Below, one piece after another: positions 42,483 to 51,349 of a stretch of 64,000 nucleotides of DNA (the stretch's first letter is position 1; every line of letters begins with the position of its first letter). A model generated the notes under the pieces. It was not told the DNA's origin. It was given only the letters and a program-made list of their open reading frames with translations, and searched no databases. This DNA is from Clostridium sp. HBUAS56010 (GTDB lineage Bacteria; Bacillota; Clostridia; Lachnospirales; Lachnospiraceae): positions 81,397 through 145,396 of the forward strand of contig NZ_SULJ01000011.1 in assembly GCF_007115105.1 (NCBI RefSeq). The letters run 5' to 3'. Made by a program: the position numbers and the translations under genes.

Positions 42483-45182
42483 TTAAAAGGTATCATCCTT
42501 TTTGATCTTATGAGGAATCAGACGATGACGATACTTATGAAGTTCGCGGATATTGGTCTGATTATCAATAACTTTTCCAATTTCTGCCACAACAGTAGGA
42601 ATTAAAGAAAGTCCTGCTGCCAGAAGCCAGTGATAAGTACCGATAGCTGTTAAATCAAAGATTCTTCCCACTGACGGAACTGCTGCCAGAAAGCTAAATA
42701 CAGCAATCATTGCAACCGTACTGTAAACCACTGGAAGATTGTCTCTGACCGTTCTCTTAAAGATGGATTTTCTGCTTCGAACCGTAAACAAATGAAGAAT
42801 CGAAGTCCAGCCTAAGATTAAGAATGCAACGGTCTGGCCAATTGCCTGAGAAGGTTCATACATTCCAGGAAGTACATGGAATGTTGCGATATAATAACCA
42901 ATCAAAACCACTGCCGAACATGCGATGGTCTGCTGAATAATAACCGTTAAAAGTCCTCCGTTTAAAAACCCTTCATCCCTTCGGATCGGTTCACGGTCCA
43001 TCAGACGGGGATCGGACCGCTCTCTGGATAAATAAAGTCCTGGAATACCATCACCCAGTACGTTAACCAAAAGTAACATAATAGGGGTAACTGGAATTCC
43101 CCAGCCTTTCAACTGTGCCACAAGCATAATTACAATCTCAGAAATATTGCATACAAGAAGGAAGTAAATGGTCTTTCTAATGTTAGAATACACATTCCGG
43201 CCTTCTGAAACAGCATCAATAATCGTAGCAAAATTATCATCGGTCAACACCATGTCGGAAGCACTTTTTGCCACTTCTGTCCCGCTTCGTCCCATGGAGA
43301 TTCCCACGTCTGCGGCTTTTAGTGCAGGCGTATCATTGACACCATCTCCGGTCATGGATACAACTTCCCCATTCTCCTGCCATGCCTCAACAATCCGGAT
43401 CTTATCCTCTGGTGAAACACGGGCATAAACGGAATACTGATGAATATCCCTGCATAACTCTTCATTGGAAATATTTTTAAGTTCCTGCCCGGTTAAAACC
43501 TTTTCATTCTCTCCCAGTATACCAATATTTCTTGCAATGGCACTTGCCGTTACTGCATGATCTCCCGTAATCATAACCGTTCTGATTCCAGCCATCTTTG
43601 CCTTTTTAACAGCCTCTGCTGCCTCTGGACGAGCCGGATCAATTAAACCAATCAAACCGCATAACTCAAGATCCCGTTCGATTTCTTCCGGTCTTTTCAT
43701 ATCCGGTGCTTCTTCTGTACGACGGATTCCAAGAGCCAGTACCCTGAGGGCTTCTTCTGCAAAATGTTCATGTACAGCCGAAACTTCTTTTTCAAAAGCT
43801 TCATCAAACTTATTAAGTGGCAGACGATCTAGAGCGCCCTTTGTAAGGATCAGATATCCTCCTGACACATCTTCTAACACCATTGTCATCATCTTACGTT
43901 CTGAAGAGAAGGGAATCTCTCCCACCATACGATACTGGGCAGAGATACTTTCGTTTGATAATCCCTTATTATGCAGAAGCCGCATAATTGCCTTTTCAGT
44001 AGGATTTCCCATAATGGTTAAGGTACCATCTGCTTCTGTCTGGACAGAAGCATTACTTGCAAGGGCAAACTTTGCCAGAAAATCTTTCTGCTCCTGTAAA
44101 AACTCCTCATCAGCATCAAATGGATCGTTGCCTGGTATCCAGAGTTTCTCAACGGTCATTAAGTTCTGTGTAAGGGTTCCTGTCTTATCCGAACAGATCA
44201 CTGAGGTATTGCCAAGCGTCTCTACCGCTGTCAGTTTTCTTATGAGGGCATTTTTATGAACCATGTTTTTTACACCCTGGGACAGAGACAGTGTTACAAT
44301 TAAGTTTAATGTCTCAGGCACAGCCGCTACGGCAAGTGTTGCTGCCAGTGTAATCATGGACCAGAACGGTTCTCCCTGTAACACACCAATAAGAAGTAGT
44401 AAAATGGCTGCAATGATTGCGATCATACTGATCGACTTTGCCACCTTCTCCAGACGCTGCTGCAGCGGAGTCTTAATCTTCTGGGAATTGTTTAAATAAC
44501 CAGCGATTTTCCCCATCTCACTGTTCATTCCGGTACCAGTAACAACTGCCACCCCATGACCAGATGTTACATGACATCCGGAAAATACCATATTAAGCTG
44601 ATCTCCTAAGGGAACCGTTCCCTGGAGCAGGATATCTGCATTCTTCTCAGAAGGTTCACTTTCGCCTGTAAGTGCCGATTCATCCACCTGTAGGTTCGTG
44701 CTGGTAAGAAGACGGGCATCTGCCGGAACAATACTTCCAAGCTGAAGCACAATCACATCTCCGGGCACCAGTTCCTCTGTATCGATCTCCTTTTGCACAC
44801 CATCTCTCAATACAACACAGTTTGGCGAATTCAAGCTGGTCAATGCCTCAAGAGCCTTTTCCGCACTCCGTTCCTGAGTAATTGCCAGAATCAGATTCAG
44901 GATAACAATGGATACAATGACAACCGGCTCAATAAAGCCATGACCATCCCGTATTGCCATGCAAAGGGAGAGAAGCGCTGCCAGAAGCAGGATAATTGTA
45001 GAGATATCCTTTAACTGGTGCAAAACATCCCTGACCAGGCTGGATTTTTCCTGTTCTGCAAATTCATTTTTTCCATAGGTGCTTTGCCTGTTTCCTGCCT
45101 CTTGATCCGATAATCCCGTTTTCTCATTCGTGTTAAAGTGTTTCAGTGTTTTTGATATACTAGCTTCATACCAATTTTCCAC
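42483..45182 (-). CDS. Calcium-type P-ATPase (P2 family)
   Basis: 899 residues of cation pump. It has the actuator TGE loop (ALTGESEPSEK), membrane segment 4 with the P-A-A-V-P-E-T motif (LAVAAVPETLNLIV), phosphorylation site CSDKTGTLTQN, KGALDRL in the nucleotide domain, TGDHAVTA, and the hinge MTGDGVNDTPALKAADVGISMG. Ten membrane segments and a Cation_ATPase_C region end the protein (NVLGDGIPGLYLSRERSDPRLM). The motifs fit the SERCA/PMR1-like bacterial group that exports Ca2+ or Mn2+. It starts 19 bp after an XRE regulator gene, so the pair forms an operon. Confidence 0.93.
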   Translation of the reverse strand: MENWYEASISKTLKHFNTNEKTGLSDQEAGNRQSTYGKNEFAEQEKSSLVRDVLHQLKDISTIILLLAALLSLCMAIRDGHGFIEPVVIVSIVILNLILAITQERSAEKALEALTSLNSPNCVVLRDGVQKEIDTEELVPGDVIVLQLGSIVPADARLLTSTNLQVDESALTGESEPSEKNADILLQGTVPLGDQLNMVFSGCHVTSGHGVAVVTGTGMNSEMGKIAGYLNNSQKIKTPLQQRLEKVAKSISMIAIIAAILLLLIGVLQGEPFWSMITLAATLAVAAVPETLNLIVTLSLSQGVKNMVHKNALIRKLTAVETLGNTSVICSDKTGTLTQNLMTVEKLWIPGNDPFDADEEFLQEQKDFLAKFALASNASVQTEADGTLTIMGNPTEKAIMRLLHNKGLSNESISAQYRMVGEIPFSSERKMMTMVLEDVSGGYLILTKGALDRLPLNKFDEAFEKEVSAVHEHFAEEALRVLALGIRRTEEAPDMKRPEEIERDLELCGLIGLIDPARPEAAEAVKKAKMAGIRTVMITGDHAVTASAIARNIGILGENEKVLTGQELKNISNEELCRDIHQYSVYARVSPEDKIRIVEAWQENGEVVSMTGDGVNDTPALKAADVGISMGRSGTEVAKSASDMVLTDDNFATIIDAVSEGRNVYSNIRKTIYFLLVCNISEIVIMLVAQLKGWGIPVTPIMLLLVNVLGDGIPGLYLSRERSDPRLMDREPIRRDEGFLNGGLLTVIIQQTIACSAVVLIGYYIATFHVLPGMYEPSQAIGQTVAFLILGWTSILHLFTVRSRKSIFKRTVRDNLPVVYSTVAMIAVFSFLAAVPSVGRIFDLTAIGTYHWLLAAGLSLIPTVVAEIGKVIDNQTNIRELHKYRHRLIPHKIKKDDTF

Positions 45183-45201
45183 TCTATCAGCCTCCTTTCA
45201 A

Positions 45202-45840
45202 TTATGATGTTTCATTGACTGGTTCCTTCAGTGTTGCATCAACCAGCTTCTCAAGCTTCCGTTCCATACTTTCCGCACAGTGATTCACTTCTTCACTGAT
45301 TCTCTCTGTGGCGTGGAATGCGGCATCGTAAACAACCCTTGGTTTATCGTGCACTGCTTCCCGGATAGAATCTATAGGTACCGAAAGCTTTTTAAGCTTT
45401 TTCACCGGAGCAGCAATGTCATCTTTTAAATCCTCATAGCCATAAAGCAGTCCCCGCACCTGCACACAGCAATGATTCATGACATGAACCACTTCCTCTG
45501 CCATATCTAACTCCACAGACTTTTCCAGAGCCTCAATCAAAGAAGATACCACTTCCTGAATCTCTGGCTGTGGAAGTTTCTCCATAATTCGAAACAGAGT
45601 TTCCGACTTTTTAAGAGAGATTATCTCATCCCTTTTATACCGATATCCTGTTCCTCCCATAAGAAACTCCACCGTCACGCCAAAATAGTCCGCTAGATGT
45701 CTGGCAAAATCAATATCCGGAGCCCTCTTTTCATTTTCATAGTTATTGACAGTCATTCGGCTGACCCCTAACTCTGCTGCCAGCTTCTCCTGACTTAAGT
45801 GTTTCTCCTCCCGGAGAACCTTAATACGCTTCCCTATCAT
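45202..45840 (-). CDS. XRE family regulator with C-terminal helical domain
   Basis: 212 residues. The N-terminal HTH (residues 1-65: IGKRIKVLREEKHLSQEKLAAELGVSRMTVNNYENEKRAPDI) is a typical XRE domain. The remaining 145 residues are helical with an acidic and basic mix, no known ligand domain that I recognise. Its promoter contains operator-like repeats, so autoregulation is likely. It precedes the calcium-type ATPase gene in one operon and may respond to ion load or to envelope stress, which is inferred from position only. Confidence 0.85.
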   Translation of the reverse strand: MIGKRIKVLREEKHLSQEKLAAELGVSRMTVNNYENEKRAPDIDFARHLADYFGVTVEFLMGGTGYRYKRDEIISLKKSETLFRIMEKLPQPEIQEVVSSLIEALEKSVELDMAEEVVHVMNHCCVQVRGLLYGYEDLKDDIAAPVKKLKKLSVPIDSIREAVHDKPRVVYDAAFHATERISEEVNHCAESMERKLEKLVDATLKEPVNETS

Positions 45841-45866
45841 AATTCCTCACACCTTCCTTGTCATTT

Positions 45867-45930
45867 ATTATAAAGGAATATGATAACAATGTAAATCTTT
45901 TTATAAAATGATATCAAACGTTATCATTTT
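45867..45930 (-). promoter_or_regulatory. Promoter and operator of the XRE-ATPase operon
   Basis: TTTACA (45895-45890) and TATAAT (45872-45867) with a 17-bp spacer on the minus strand. AAAATGATA at 45905-45913 and TATCATTTT at 45922-45930 form a perfect 9-bp inverted repeat with 8-nt spacing just upstream, and a further TTATCATA half-site lies inside the spacer between -35 and -10. Confidence 0.72.
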
Positions 45931-46165
45931 TTATATCTTCTCTTCATATTAATGTAAACGGAACAATACAGTCGCATTTATTGCTCTGCTTCACTAATTT
46001 AATCTTAATACTGTTCCGAAAACCACGAGCTTTTTTCAAGCTTTTTCTGTCTATTCTTATCATTTTTTGTAAAACAATCCTACTTTATACCTATATTATC
46101 TTTATGTGATCTTTATATAAAAAAAAGAGAGATCACTTAGACCTCTCTTCTCTTAAAAGGATATA
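45931..46165. other. Intergenic region with terminator of the fatty acid operon
   Basis: Together with the promoter region this gap is 325 bp. A terminator at 46115-46152 (AAGAGAG / CTCTCTT followed by a T run, minus direction) closes the fatty acid operon. I see nothing else in it but AT-rich sequence. Confidence 0.7.
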
Positions 46166-47293
46166 TTACACGCAGCCTTCTCCCATCAATTCTTTCATAA
46201 CCTCATCTACCGTCTCAAGCTTCTCAGCACGATAAGCATTGCTTCCACAAAATAACAGCCCTTCATCAGTTCTTCCTTCCGCGGAATCCACCAATGCCTT
46301 TGTAATGCAGTAAGGGATTGTCTTATGGTCGCATTTTTCCAGACACTGATAGCAGTGTTCCAGTTTAAATGGAACCTTTCCCACATCCTTTAAAAATGGG
46401 TTTACAATGGCTCTTCCAGGCATCCCAACCGGACTTTTTGTAATAATAATATCCTCTTTTTTTGCATTGATGTATGCCTGTTTATAGGATATTGGGGCAT
46501 CACACTCAAACGTAGTAACAAACCGTGTACCAACCTGAACCCCGTCTGCACCCAGTTCAAACTGGCGAAGAACGTCTTCATGGGTATACACACCGCCTGC
46601 TGTCACAACAGGAATTACTTTGTTATATTTTTCACCATACTCTTTTACCAGGCGGATAATTCCACGAATTTCTTCCTCATATTCCTCCCGCTTATAAGTA
46701 CGATCAAGATCTTCTGAATCAACACCAAGTTCTGTCAGATGCTCTTTGGAAAATCCCAGATGGCCTCCTGCCAGAGGTCCCTCTATGACAACAAGATCTG
46801 GCGCCTGATGGTATTTCCGATCCCACATTTTGCAGATTACCATGGCAGACTTTACCGTTGATACAATTGGTGCAATCTTTGTCTTCAGCTTTATTCCAGC
46901 CTCTTCTGCTGCCTCTGCCACATATCCGGGAAGGCTTACCGGAAGACCTGCTCCTGATATAATCAGATCTGCCCCTGCCTTCACTGCATTTTTTACATAA
47001 CTGGCATAATTTTTTGTCGCAACCATAATATTAAATCCCAAAATGCCATCCGGTGCGATCTCTCTTGCCTTTTTTAATTCTGTTCCAATGGCTCTTAAAT
47101 TTGCTTCCAGGGGATTTTTTAAAAAGTCTGGTTCCCGAAAACCAATCTGAGCTGTTGAAATAATTCCGATCCCGCCGGAATTTGCTACCGCTCCAGCTAA
47201 AGATGAAAGGCTGATTCCAACTCCCATCCCTCCCTGAATTACCGGATTCCTTGCCACAAGATCTCCTATTACCAAAGGTTTTAATGTTCCCAT
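46166..47293 (-). CDS. FMN-dependent oxidoreductase, nitronate monooxygenase/FabK family, with Cys cluster
   Basis: 375 residues. The TIM barrel has PVIQGGMGVGISLSSLAGAVANSGGIGIIS, the His in GPLAGGHLG (H178), and the phosphate loop TAGGVYTHEDVLRQFELGADGVQVGTRF. It is about 70 residues longer than FabK because of a C-terminal extension with Cys314, 317, 321, 329 and 349 (HCYQCLEKCDHKTIPYC), which could bind zinc or an iron-sulfur cluster. It is the last gene of the fatty acid operon, with its ATG overlapping the accDA stop (TAATG). It may be a second enoyl reductase or a detoxifying oxidase. Confidence 0.85.
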   Translation of the reverse strand: MGTLKPLVIGDLVARNPVIQGGMGVGISLSSLAGAVANSGGIGIISTAQIGFREPDFLKNPLEANLRAIGTELKKAREIAPDGILGFNIMVATKNYASYVKNAVKAGADLIISGAGLPVSLPGYVAEAAEEAGIKLKTKIAPIVSTVKSAMVICKMWDRKYHQAPDLVVIEGPLAGGHLGFSKEHLTELGVDSEDLDRTYKREEYEEEIRGIIRLVKEYGEKYNKVIPVVTAGGVYTHEDVLRQFELGADGVQVGTRFVTTFECDAPISYKQAYINAKKEDIIITKSPVGMPGRAIVNPFLKDVGKVPFKLEHCYQCLEKCDHKTIPYCITKALVDSAEGRTDEGLLFCGSNAYRAEKLETVDEVMKELMGEGCV

Positions 47294-49017
47294 TACATTC
47301 TCCTAAATCTATCATATCTTTGATTTGCAAGTTCTTCCTTACTCATAGTAAGGTATTTGAGGAAAAATTCCTCCAGAGCCATTGTCATTTCATCTGCAAT
47401 AACGGTAATATTCTCTCCGCTTGCCGGCTCTTGTTCCGGTATAATCCGCTCAATCAGTCCCAGCTCCAGCAAATCATTTGCTGTAATTTTCATAACTCTG
47501 GCGGCATCGCTTGCCTTTTTGCTGTCCTTATAGAGAATCGAAGCGAATCCCTCCGGAGAAAGAATGGAATAGATGGCATTTTCCATCATCCATACCTCAT
47601 TGCCAACTGCCATTGCCAAAGCACCGCCGCTACCGCCTTCTCCAATGACAATGGACAAAACAGGCACCGTTAAATCGGTCATTTCGAATAAGTTTCTGGC
47701 AATTGCTTCTCCCTGCCCCCGTTCTTCCGCTTCCAGACCGCAGAAAGCACCAGGTGTATCCACAAAGCAGATAATTGGTCTGCCAAAAGTCTCCGCCTGT
47801 TTCATCAGACGCAGAGCTTTTCTGTATCCTTCCGGGGAAGGCATCCCAAAGTTATGTTTTATATTGTCTTTTGTATTCTTTCCTTTTTCCTGACCAATCA
47901 CAGTTACCGGCATTCCATGGAAAGAAGCGATTCCTCCAACGATGGCTCCATCATCTTTATAATAACGATCTCCTGCAAATTCCATAAAATCATCAAACAC
48001 TGCATGAATGTAATCCGTAGCAACCGGACGATCTCCCTGCCTTGATAAAAGTACGGTCTCCCAGGCACTTCTTTTCTCACATTCGCCGGAAACAGAATTT
48101 TCTTTTCCACGAAGTTCTTCTTCCTCAGCCAGTTTTTCCACAAAAACTTCTTTATGAACATATGGTTTGTGGAGTTTCAAAATCTGGGATAAAGCCTTCT
48201 TCATCTCATCCCGACAGACAATCTTATCAATAAATCCATGTTCAAGAAGAAATTCTGACCTCTGGAATCCTTCCGGAAGCTTCTGTCCAATGGTCTGCTC
48301 AATAACACGAGGACCAGCAAAACCAATTAAGGCTCCCGGTTCTGCAAGAATAATATCCCCAAGCATGGCGAAACTTGCCGTTACACCGCCAGTCGTTGGA
48401 TCAGTAAGAACGGTAATATAAAGCTGACCTGCCTCATGATGGCGTTTTAAAGCCGCAGAAGTCTTCGCCATCTGCATCAGAGATACAATTCCCTCCTGCA
48501 TTCTGGCACCTCCGGAACAGGCAAAAAGAATAACCGGAAGTTTCTCCTTTGTCGCCCGCTCCACGGCTCTGACAATTTTTTCTCCTACCGCATACCCCAT
48601 ACTGCTCATGATGAACCGGGCATCCATGACCCCAAGAACTGTTTTTTGTCCGTCAATCTCACAAATCCCTGTAACGATCGCCTCTGACAGCCCTGTCTTT
48701 TCCTGAGTTGCAAGGACCTTTTTTTCATATCCCGGGAATTTAAGGGGATTTCGAAATTCCATCTCTTTATCCCATTCCGTAAATGTTTCCGGATCCGCTG
48801 TCATTCCAATTCTCTGATAGGCATGAAGACGAAAGTAGCCGGTACATTTGGGACAAATATAATGATTGGTTTTTACATCCTCAGCATAAATAGGCTGGCC
48901 GCATTTATTACATTTCTTCCATAGTCCTGCGGGAATATTAGGTTCCCCTGCTTTATCCGGAGTCTTATATTTGCTGTCAATCAGCGTATAGGTCTTCTTA
49001 AACATGTTTTTTAACAT
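47293..49017 (-). CDS. accDA: Acetyl-CoA carboxylase carboxyltransferase, fused beta-alpha
   Basis: 574 residues joining AccD and AccA. The AccD part carries the zinc ribbon Cys36-x2-Cys39 ... Cys55-x2-Cys58, then [22 protein letters not shown] and [16 protein letters not shown]. After a linker (about residues 275-310) the AccA part has [47 protein letters not shown] and [16 protein letters not shown]. The subunits are separate proteins in E. coli and B. subtilis. It transfers the carboxyl group from carboxybiotin to acetyl-CoA. A longer frame begins with a GTG that is part of the ribosome binding site; the ATG at 49017 fits better. Confidence 0.95.
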   Translation of the reverse strand: MLKNMFKKTYTLIDSKYKTPDKAGEPNIPAGLWKKCNKCGQPIYAEDVKTNHYICPKCTGYFRLHAYQRIGMTADPETFTEWDKEMEFRNPLKFPGYEKKVLATQEKTGLSEAIVTGICEIDGQKTVLGVMDARFIMSSMGYAVGEKIVRAVERATKEKLPVILFACSGGARMQEGIVSLMQMAKTSAALKRHHEAGQLYITVLTDPTTGGVTASFAMLGDIILAEPGALIGFAGPRVIEQTIGQKLPEGFQRSEFLLEHGFIDKIVCRDEMKKALSQILKLHKPYVHKEVFVEKLAEEEELRGKENSVSGECEKRSAWETVLLSRQGDRPVATDYIHAVFDDFMEFAGDRYYKDDGAIVGGIASFHGMPVTVIGQEKGKNTKDNIKHNFGMPSPEGYRKALRLMKQAETFGRPIICFVDTPGAFCGLEAEERGQGEAIARNLFEMTDLTVPVLSIVIGEGGSGGALAMAVGNEVWMMENAIYSILSPEGFASILYKDSKKASDAARVMKITANDLLELGLIERIIPEQEPASGENITVIADEMTMALEEFFLKYLTMSKEELANQRYDRFRRM

Positions 49018-49038
49018 AAGATACACTCCTTTATCTGC

Positions 49039-50391
49039 TTATCGGACATAATCTGGAAAATACCGGGGAATAAAGTCTGTGTCCACTTTCCCGTCACGAT
49101 AAGCCTCATGACTTAAAATATCAAACTGAAAATCTACATTTGTTTCAATTCCCTCAATAATCAGTTCCCCAAGAGCGCTTCTCATCTTAGCGATTGCTTC
49201 CTCCCGGTCTTTTCCATGAACAATCAGTTTCATTAACATAGAATCATAATTGGCAGGAACTTTATAATCATTGTAAATGTGGGTATCCACCCGGACACCA
49301 TTCCCACCTGGAACATGAACATATTGAATCCTTCCAGGACAAGGCATAAAGTTCTTTGAAGGATTCTCTGCATTGACTCTGCATTCAATGGCATGCCCCT
49401 GAATAAGAACCTCTTCCTGCTTCACACTTAAATGTTCTCCTGCTGCAATGCGGATCTGTTCCTTGATCAGGTCAAGTCCGGTTACCATCTCTGTCACCGG
49501 ATGTTCTACCTGAATTCTGGTATTCATCTCCATAAAATAAAAATTCTTATATTTATCCAGCAAAAATTCAATGGTTCCTGCATTTTCATAACCAACTGCC
49601 TTTGCTGCGCGGACAGCGACTTCCCCCATCTGATGGCGGAGGTCCTTTGAAATGGCTGCTGACGGAGATTCCTCCAGTACCTTCTGGTGACGTCTTTGAA
49701 TGGAACAGTCCCGTTCTCCCAGATGAACCACTTCCCCATATTTATCTGCCATAATCTGAAATTCAATATGACGGGGATTCTCAATATATTTTTCAATATA
49801 CATGGTATCATCGGAAAATCCTTTTATGGACTCCATCTGCGCATTATTAAAGTTTGCTTCAAAGTCTTCAGAACCTCTGGAGATCCTCATTCCTTTTCCG
49901 CCGCCGCCAGAAGAAGCCTTAATCATAACCGGAAATCCAATCTTTTCCGCAATCTTCTTTGCTTCCTCTGCATGATGCACTGCTTCTTTTCCTCCTGGAA
50001 CAACCGGAACGCCCGCTTCCATCATGGTCTTTCTTGCCTCTGATTTGTTTCCCATCTTGTTAATTAAGTCTGCCGACGGACCAATAAACGCAATGTTACA
50101 TTTTTCACAAAGTTCAGCAAATCTGGCATTCTCAGACAAAAAACCAAATCCCGGATGAATGGCATCCGCTTTCATGGCTACTGTTGCCGTAAGAATCCGT
50201 TCTATATTCAGATAGCTCTGGGTCGAAGGAGCGGAACCGATACAGATTGCCTCATCTGCCAGTAAGGTATGGAGACTATCCTGATCTGCCTGTGAATAAA
50301 CGGCCACTGTTTTAATGCCCATCTCCCGGCAGGCTCTTATAATCCGCACTGCGATTTCTCCCCGGTTGGCAATTAAAATCTTATTAAACAT
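49039..50391 (-). CDS. accC: Acetyl-CoA carboxylase, biotin carboxylase subunit
   Basis: 450 residues. It begins MFNKILIANRGEIAVRIIRACREMGI and has the ATP-grasp glycine loop KASSGGGGKGMRI, the signature ERDCSIQRRHQKVLEESPS, EFLLDKYKNFYFMEMNTRIQVEHPVTEMVTGLDL and the C-terminal RVNAENPSKNFMPCPG. It carboxylates the biotin of AccB using ATP and bicarbonate. An earlier GTG frame start at 50400 overlaps the ribosome binding region; ATG at 50391 with AGGTG 6 nt before it is preferred. Confidence 0.97.
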   Translation of the reverse strand: MFNKILIANRGEIAVRIIRACREMGIKTVAVYSQADQDSLHTLLADEAICIGSAPSTQSYLNIERILTATVAMKADAIHPGFGFLSENARFAELCEKCNIAFIGPSADLINKMGNKSEARKTMMEAGVPVVPGGKEAVHHAEEAKKIAEKIGFPVMIKASSGGGGKGMRISRGSEDFEANFNNAQMESIKGFSDDTMYIEKYIENPRHIEFQIMADKYGEVVHLGERDCSIQRRHQKVLEESPSAAISKDLRHQMGEVAVRAAKAVGYENAGTIEFLLDKYKNFYFMEMNTRIQVEHPVTEMVTGLDLIKEQIRIAAGEHLSVKQEEVLIQGHAIECRVNAENPSKNFMPCPGRIQYVHVPGGNGVRVDTHIYNDYKVPANYDSMLMKLIVHGKDREEAIAKMRSALGELIIEGIETNVDFQFDILSHEAYRDGKVDTDFIPRYFPDYVR

Positions 50392-50400
50392 CCCATGCAC

Positions 50401-50826
50401 CTATCCAATCATAAATGTCAGTTCAGCACTTGCTGCAATTTTTCCATCTACTGTTGCAACGGCTTTTCCAACGCCCACAGGACCTTTCCGTTTTATAATC
50501 TCACATTCCAGTTTCAGTTTATCTCCCGGAATGACCTTTTTCTTAAATTTTGCTTTATCAATACCGCCGAAATAAGCGATTTTCCCTTTATTGTCTTCCA
50601 GGCTCAGAATCGCTACCGCACCTACCTGGGCAAGCGCTTCAAGAATTAAAACCCCTGGCATCACCGGCTCCTGCGGAAAATGTCCCCGGAAAAACGGTTC
50701 ATCAAATGTTACACATTTATATCCCGTTGCTTTCTCTCCTGAAACCAGTTCCTCGATACAATCCACCAGCAAAAATGGATGTCTGTGAGGGATAATCTCC
50801 TGAATCTCCTTTATTCCTAACATCAT
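50401..50826 (-). CDS. fabZ: 3-hydroxyacyl-ACP dehydratase FabZ
   Basis: 141 residues of hotdog fold. The catalytic His is in [12 protein letters not shown], and the Glu helix in [18 protein letters not shown]. It dehydrates 3-hydroxyacyl-ACP in chain elongation. Two adjacent ATG codons (50826 and 50823) both fit the AGGAG, with 5- and 8-nt spacing. It lies between accB and accC, and no FabM or FabN-type isomerase is recognisable beside it. Confidence 0.96.
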   Translation of the reverse strand: MMLGIKEIQEIIPHRHPFLLVDCIEELVSGEKATGYKCVTFDEPFFRGHFPQEPVMPGVLILEALAQVGAVAILSLEDNKGKIAYFGGIDKAKFKKKVIPGDKLKLECEIIKRKGPVGVGKAVATVDGKIAASAELTFMIG

Positions 50827-50846
50827 ACTCTCTCCTTATGTTTGAA

Positions 50847-50874
50847 AAGAGAGGTCAAATCCCGGACCTCTCTT
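50847..50874 (-). other. Intercistronic hairpin between accB and fabZ
   Basis: AAGAGAGGTC and GACCTCTCTT pair perfectly over 10 bp with an 8-nt loop, followed by TTTC only, so it is a weak terminator or an mRNA stability/processing element inside the operon. Confidence 0.6.
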
Positions 50875-50889
50875 AAATTTCACATTCAT

Positions 50890-51339
50890 TTACCGGATAC
50901 GGAACAGAGGCTGGCCGTACTCTACCACATCTTCATTCTCCACCAGCACTGCTTCCACTACCCCGTCATATTCACATTCAATCTCATTCATCAGTTTCAT
51001 GGCTTCGATGATTCCAAGAATCTGTCCTTTTTTCACCACGTCTCCAACCTTTACAAACGGTTCTCCTTCTGGTGAAGAAGCATCATAAAAAGTTCCAACC
51101 AGGGGAGAGGAAACCACTTTATCCGAGCTGATTTCCATTTCCTGTATCTCGCCTGATTCACGCAATGCTGGTTCTCCCGCTGCTATGACCGGCTGATTGC
51201 TGCATGCCGCATTGCCTGAATTAACCAGTTCCTTCTCTTTTTTTATACAGAGTTTTAAGTCTCCCTCTTCCAAACGAAAACTGGTCAGTCCCTGTTCCGA
51301 TACTGCCTGCATCAGCCTTATGATATCATTGATCTCCAT
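50890..51339 (-). CDS. accB: Biotin carboxyl carrier protein of acetyl-CoA carboxylase
   Basis: About 149 residues. The N-terminal helix is MEINDIIRLMQAVSEQGLTSFRLEEGDLKLCIKK; a flexible middle follows, then the biotinyl domain VVSSPLVGTFYDASSPEGEPFVKVGDVVKKGQILGIIEAMKLMNEIECE with the biotinylated Lys in EAMKLMNE and the thumb typical of AccB. TTAGGAGG precedes the ATG at 51339, so the frame opening at 51360 (inside fabF) is not the start. Confidence 0.95.
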   Translation of the reverse strand: MEINDIIRLMQAVSEQGLTSFRLEEGDLKLCIKKEKELVNSGNAACSNQPVIAAGEPALRESGEIQEMEISSDKVVSSPLVGTFYDASSPEGEPFVKVGDVVKKGQILGIIEAMKLMNEIECEYDGVVEAVLVENEDVVEYGQPLFRIR

Positions 51340-51349
51340 TGACTGCCTC

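Noticed and set aside
49432..50043. Plus-strand frames inside accC and neighbouring fab genes
   Set aside because: All are antisense to conserved catalytic regions and have no ribosome binding sites.
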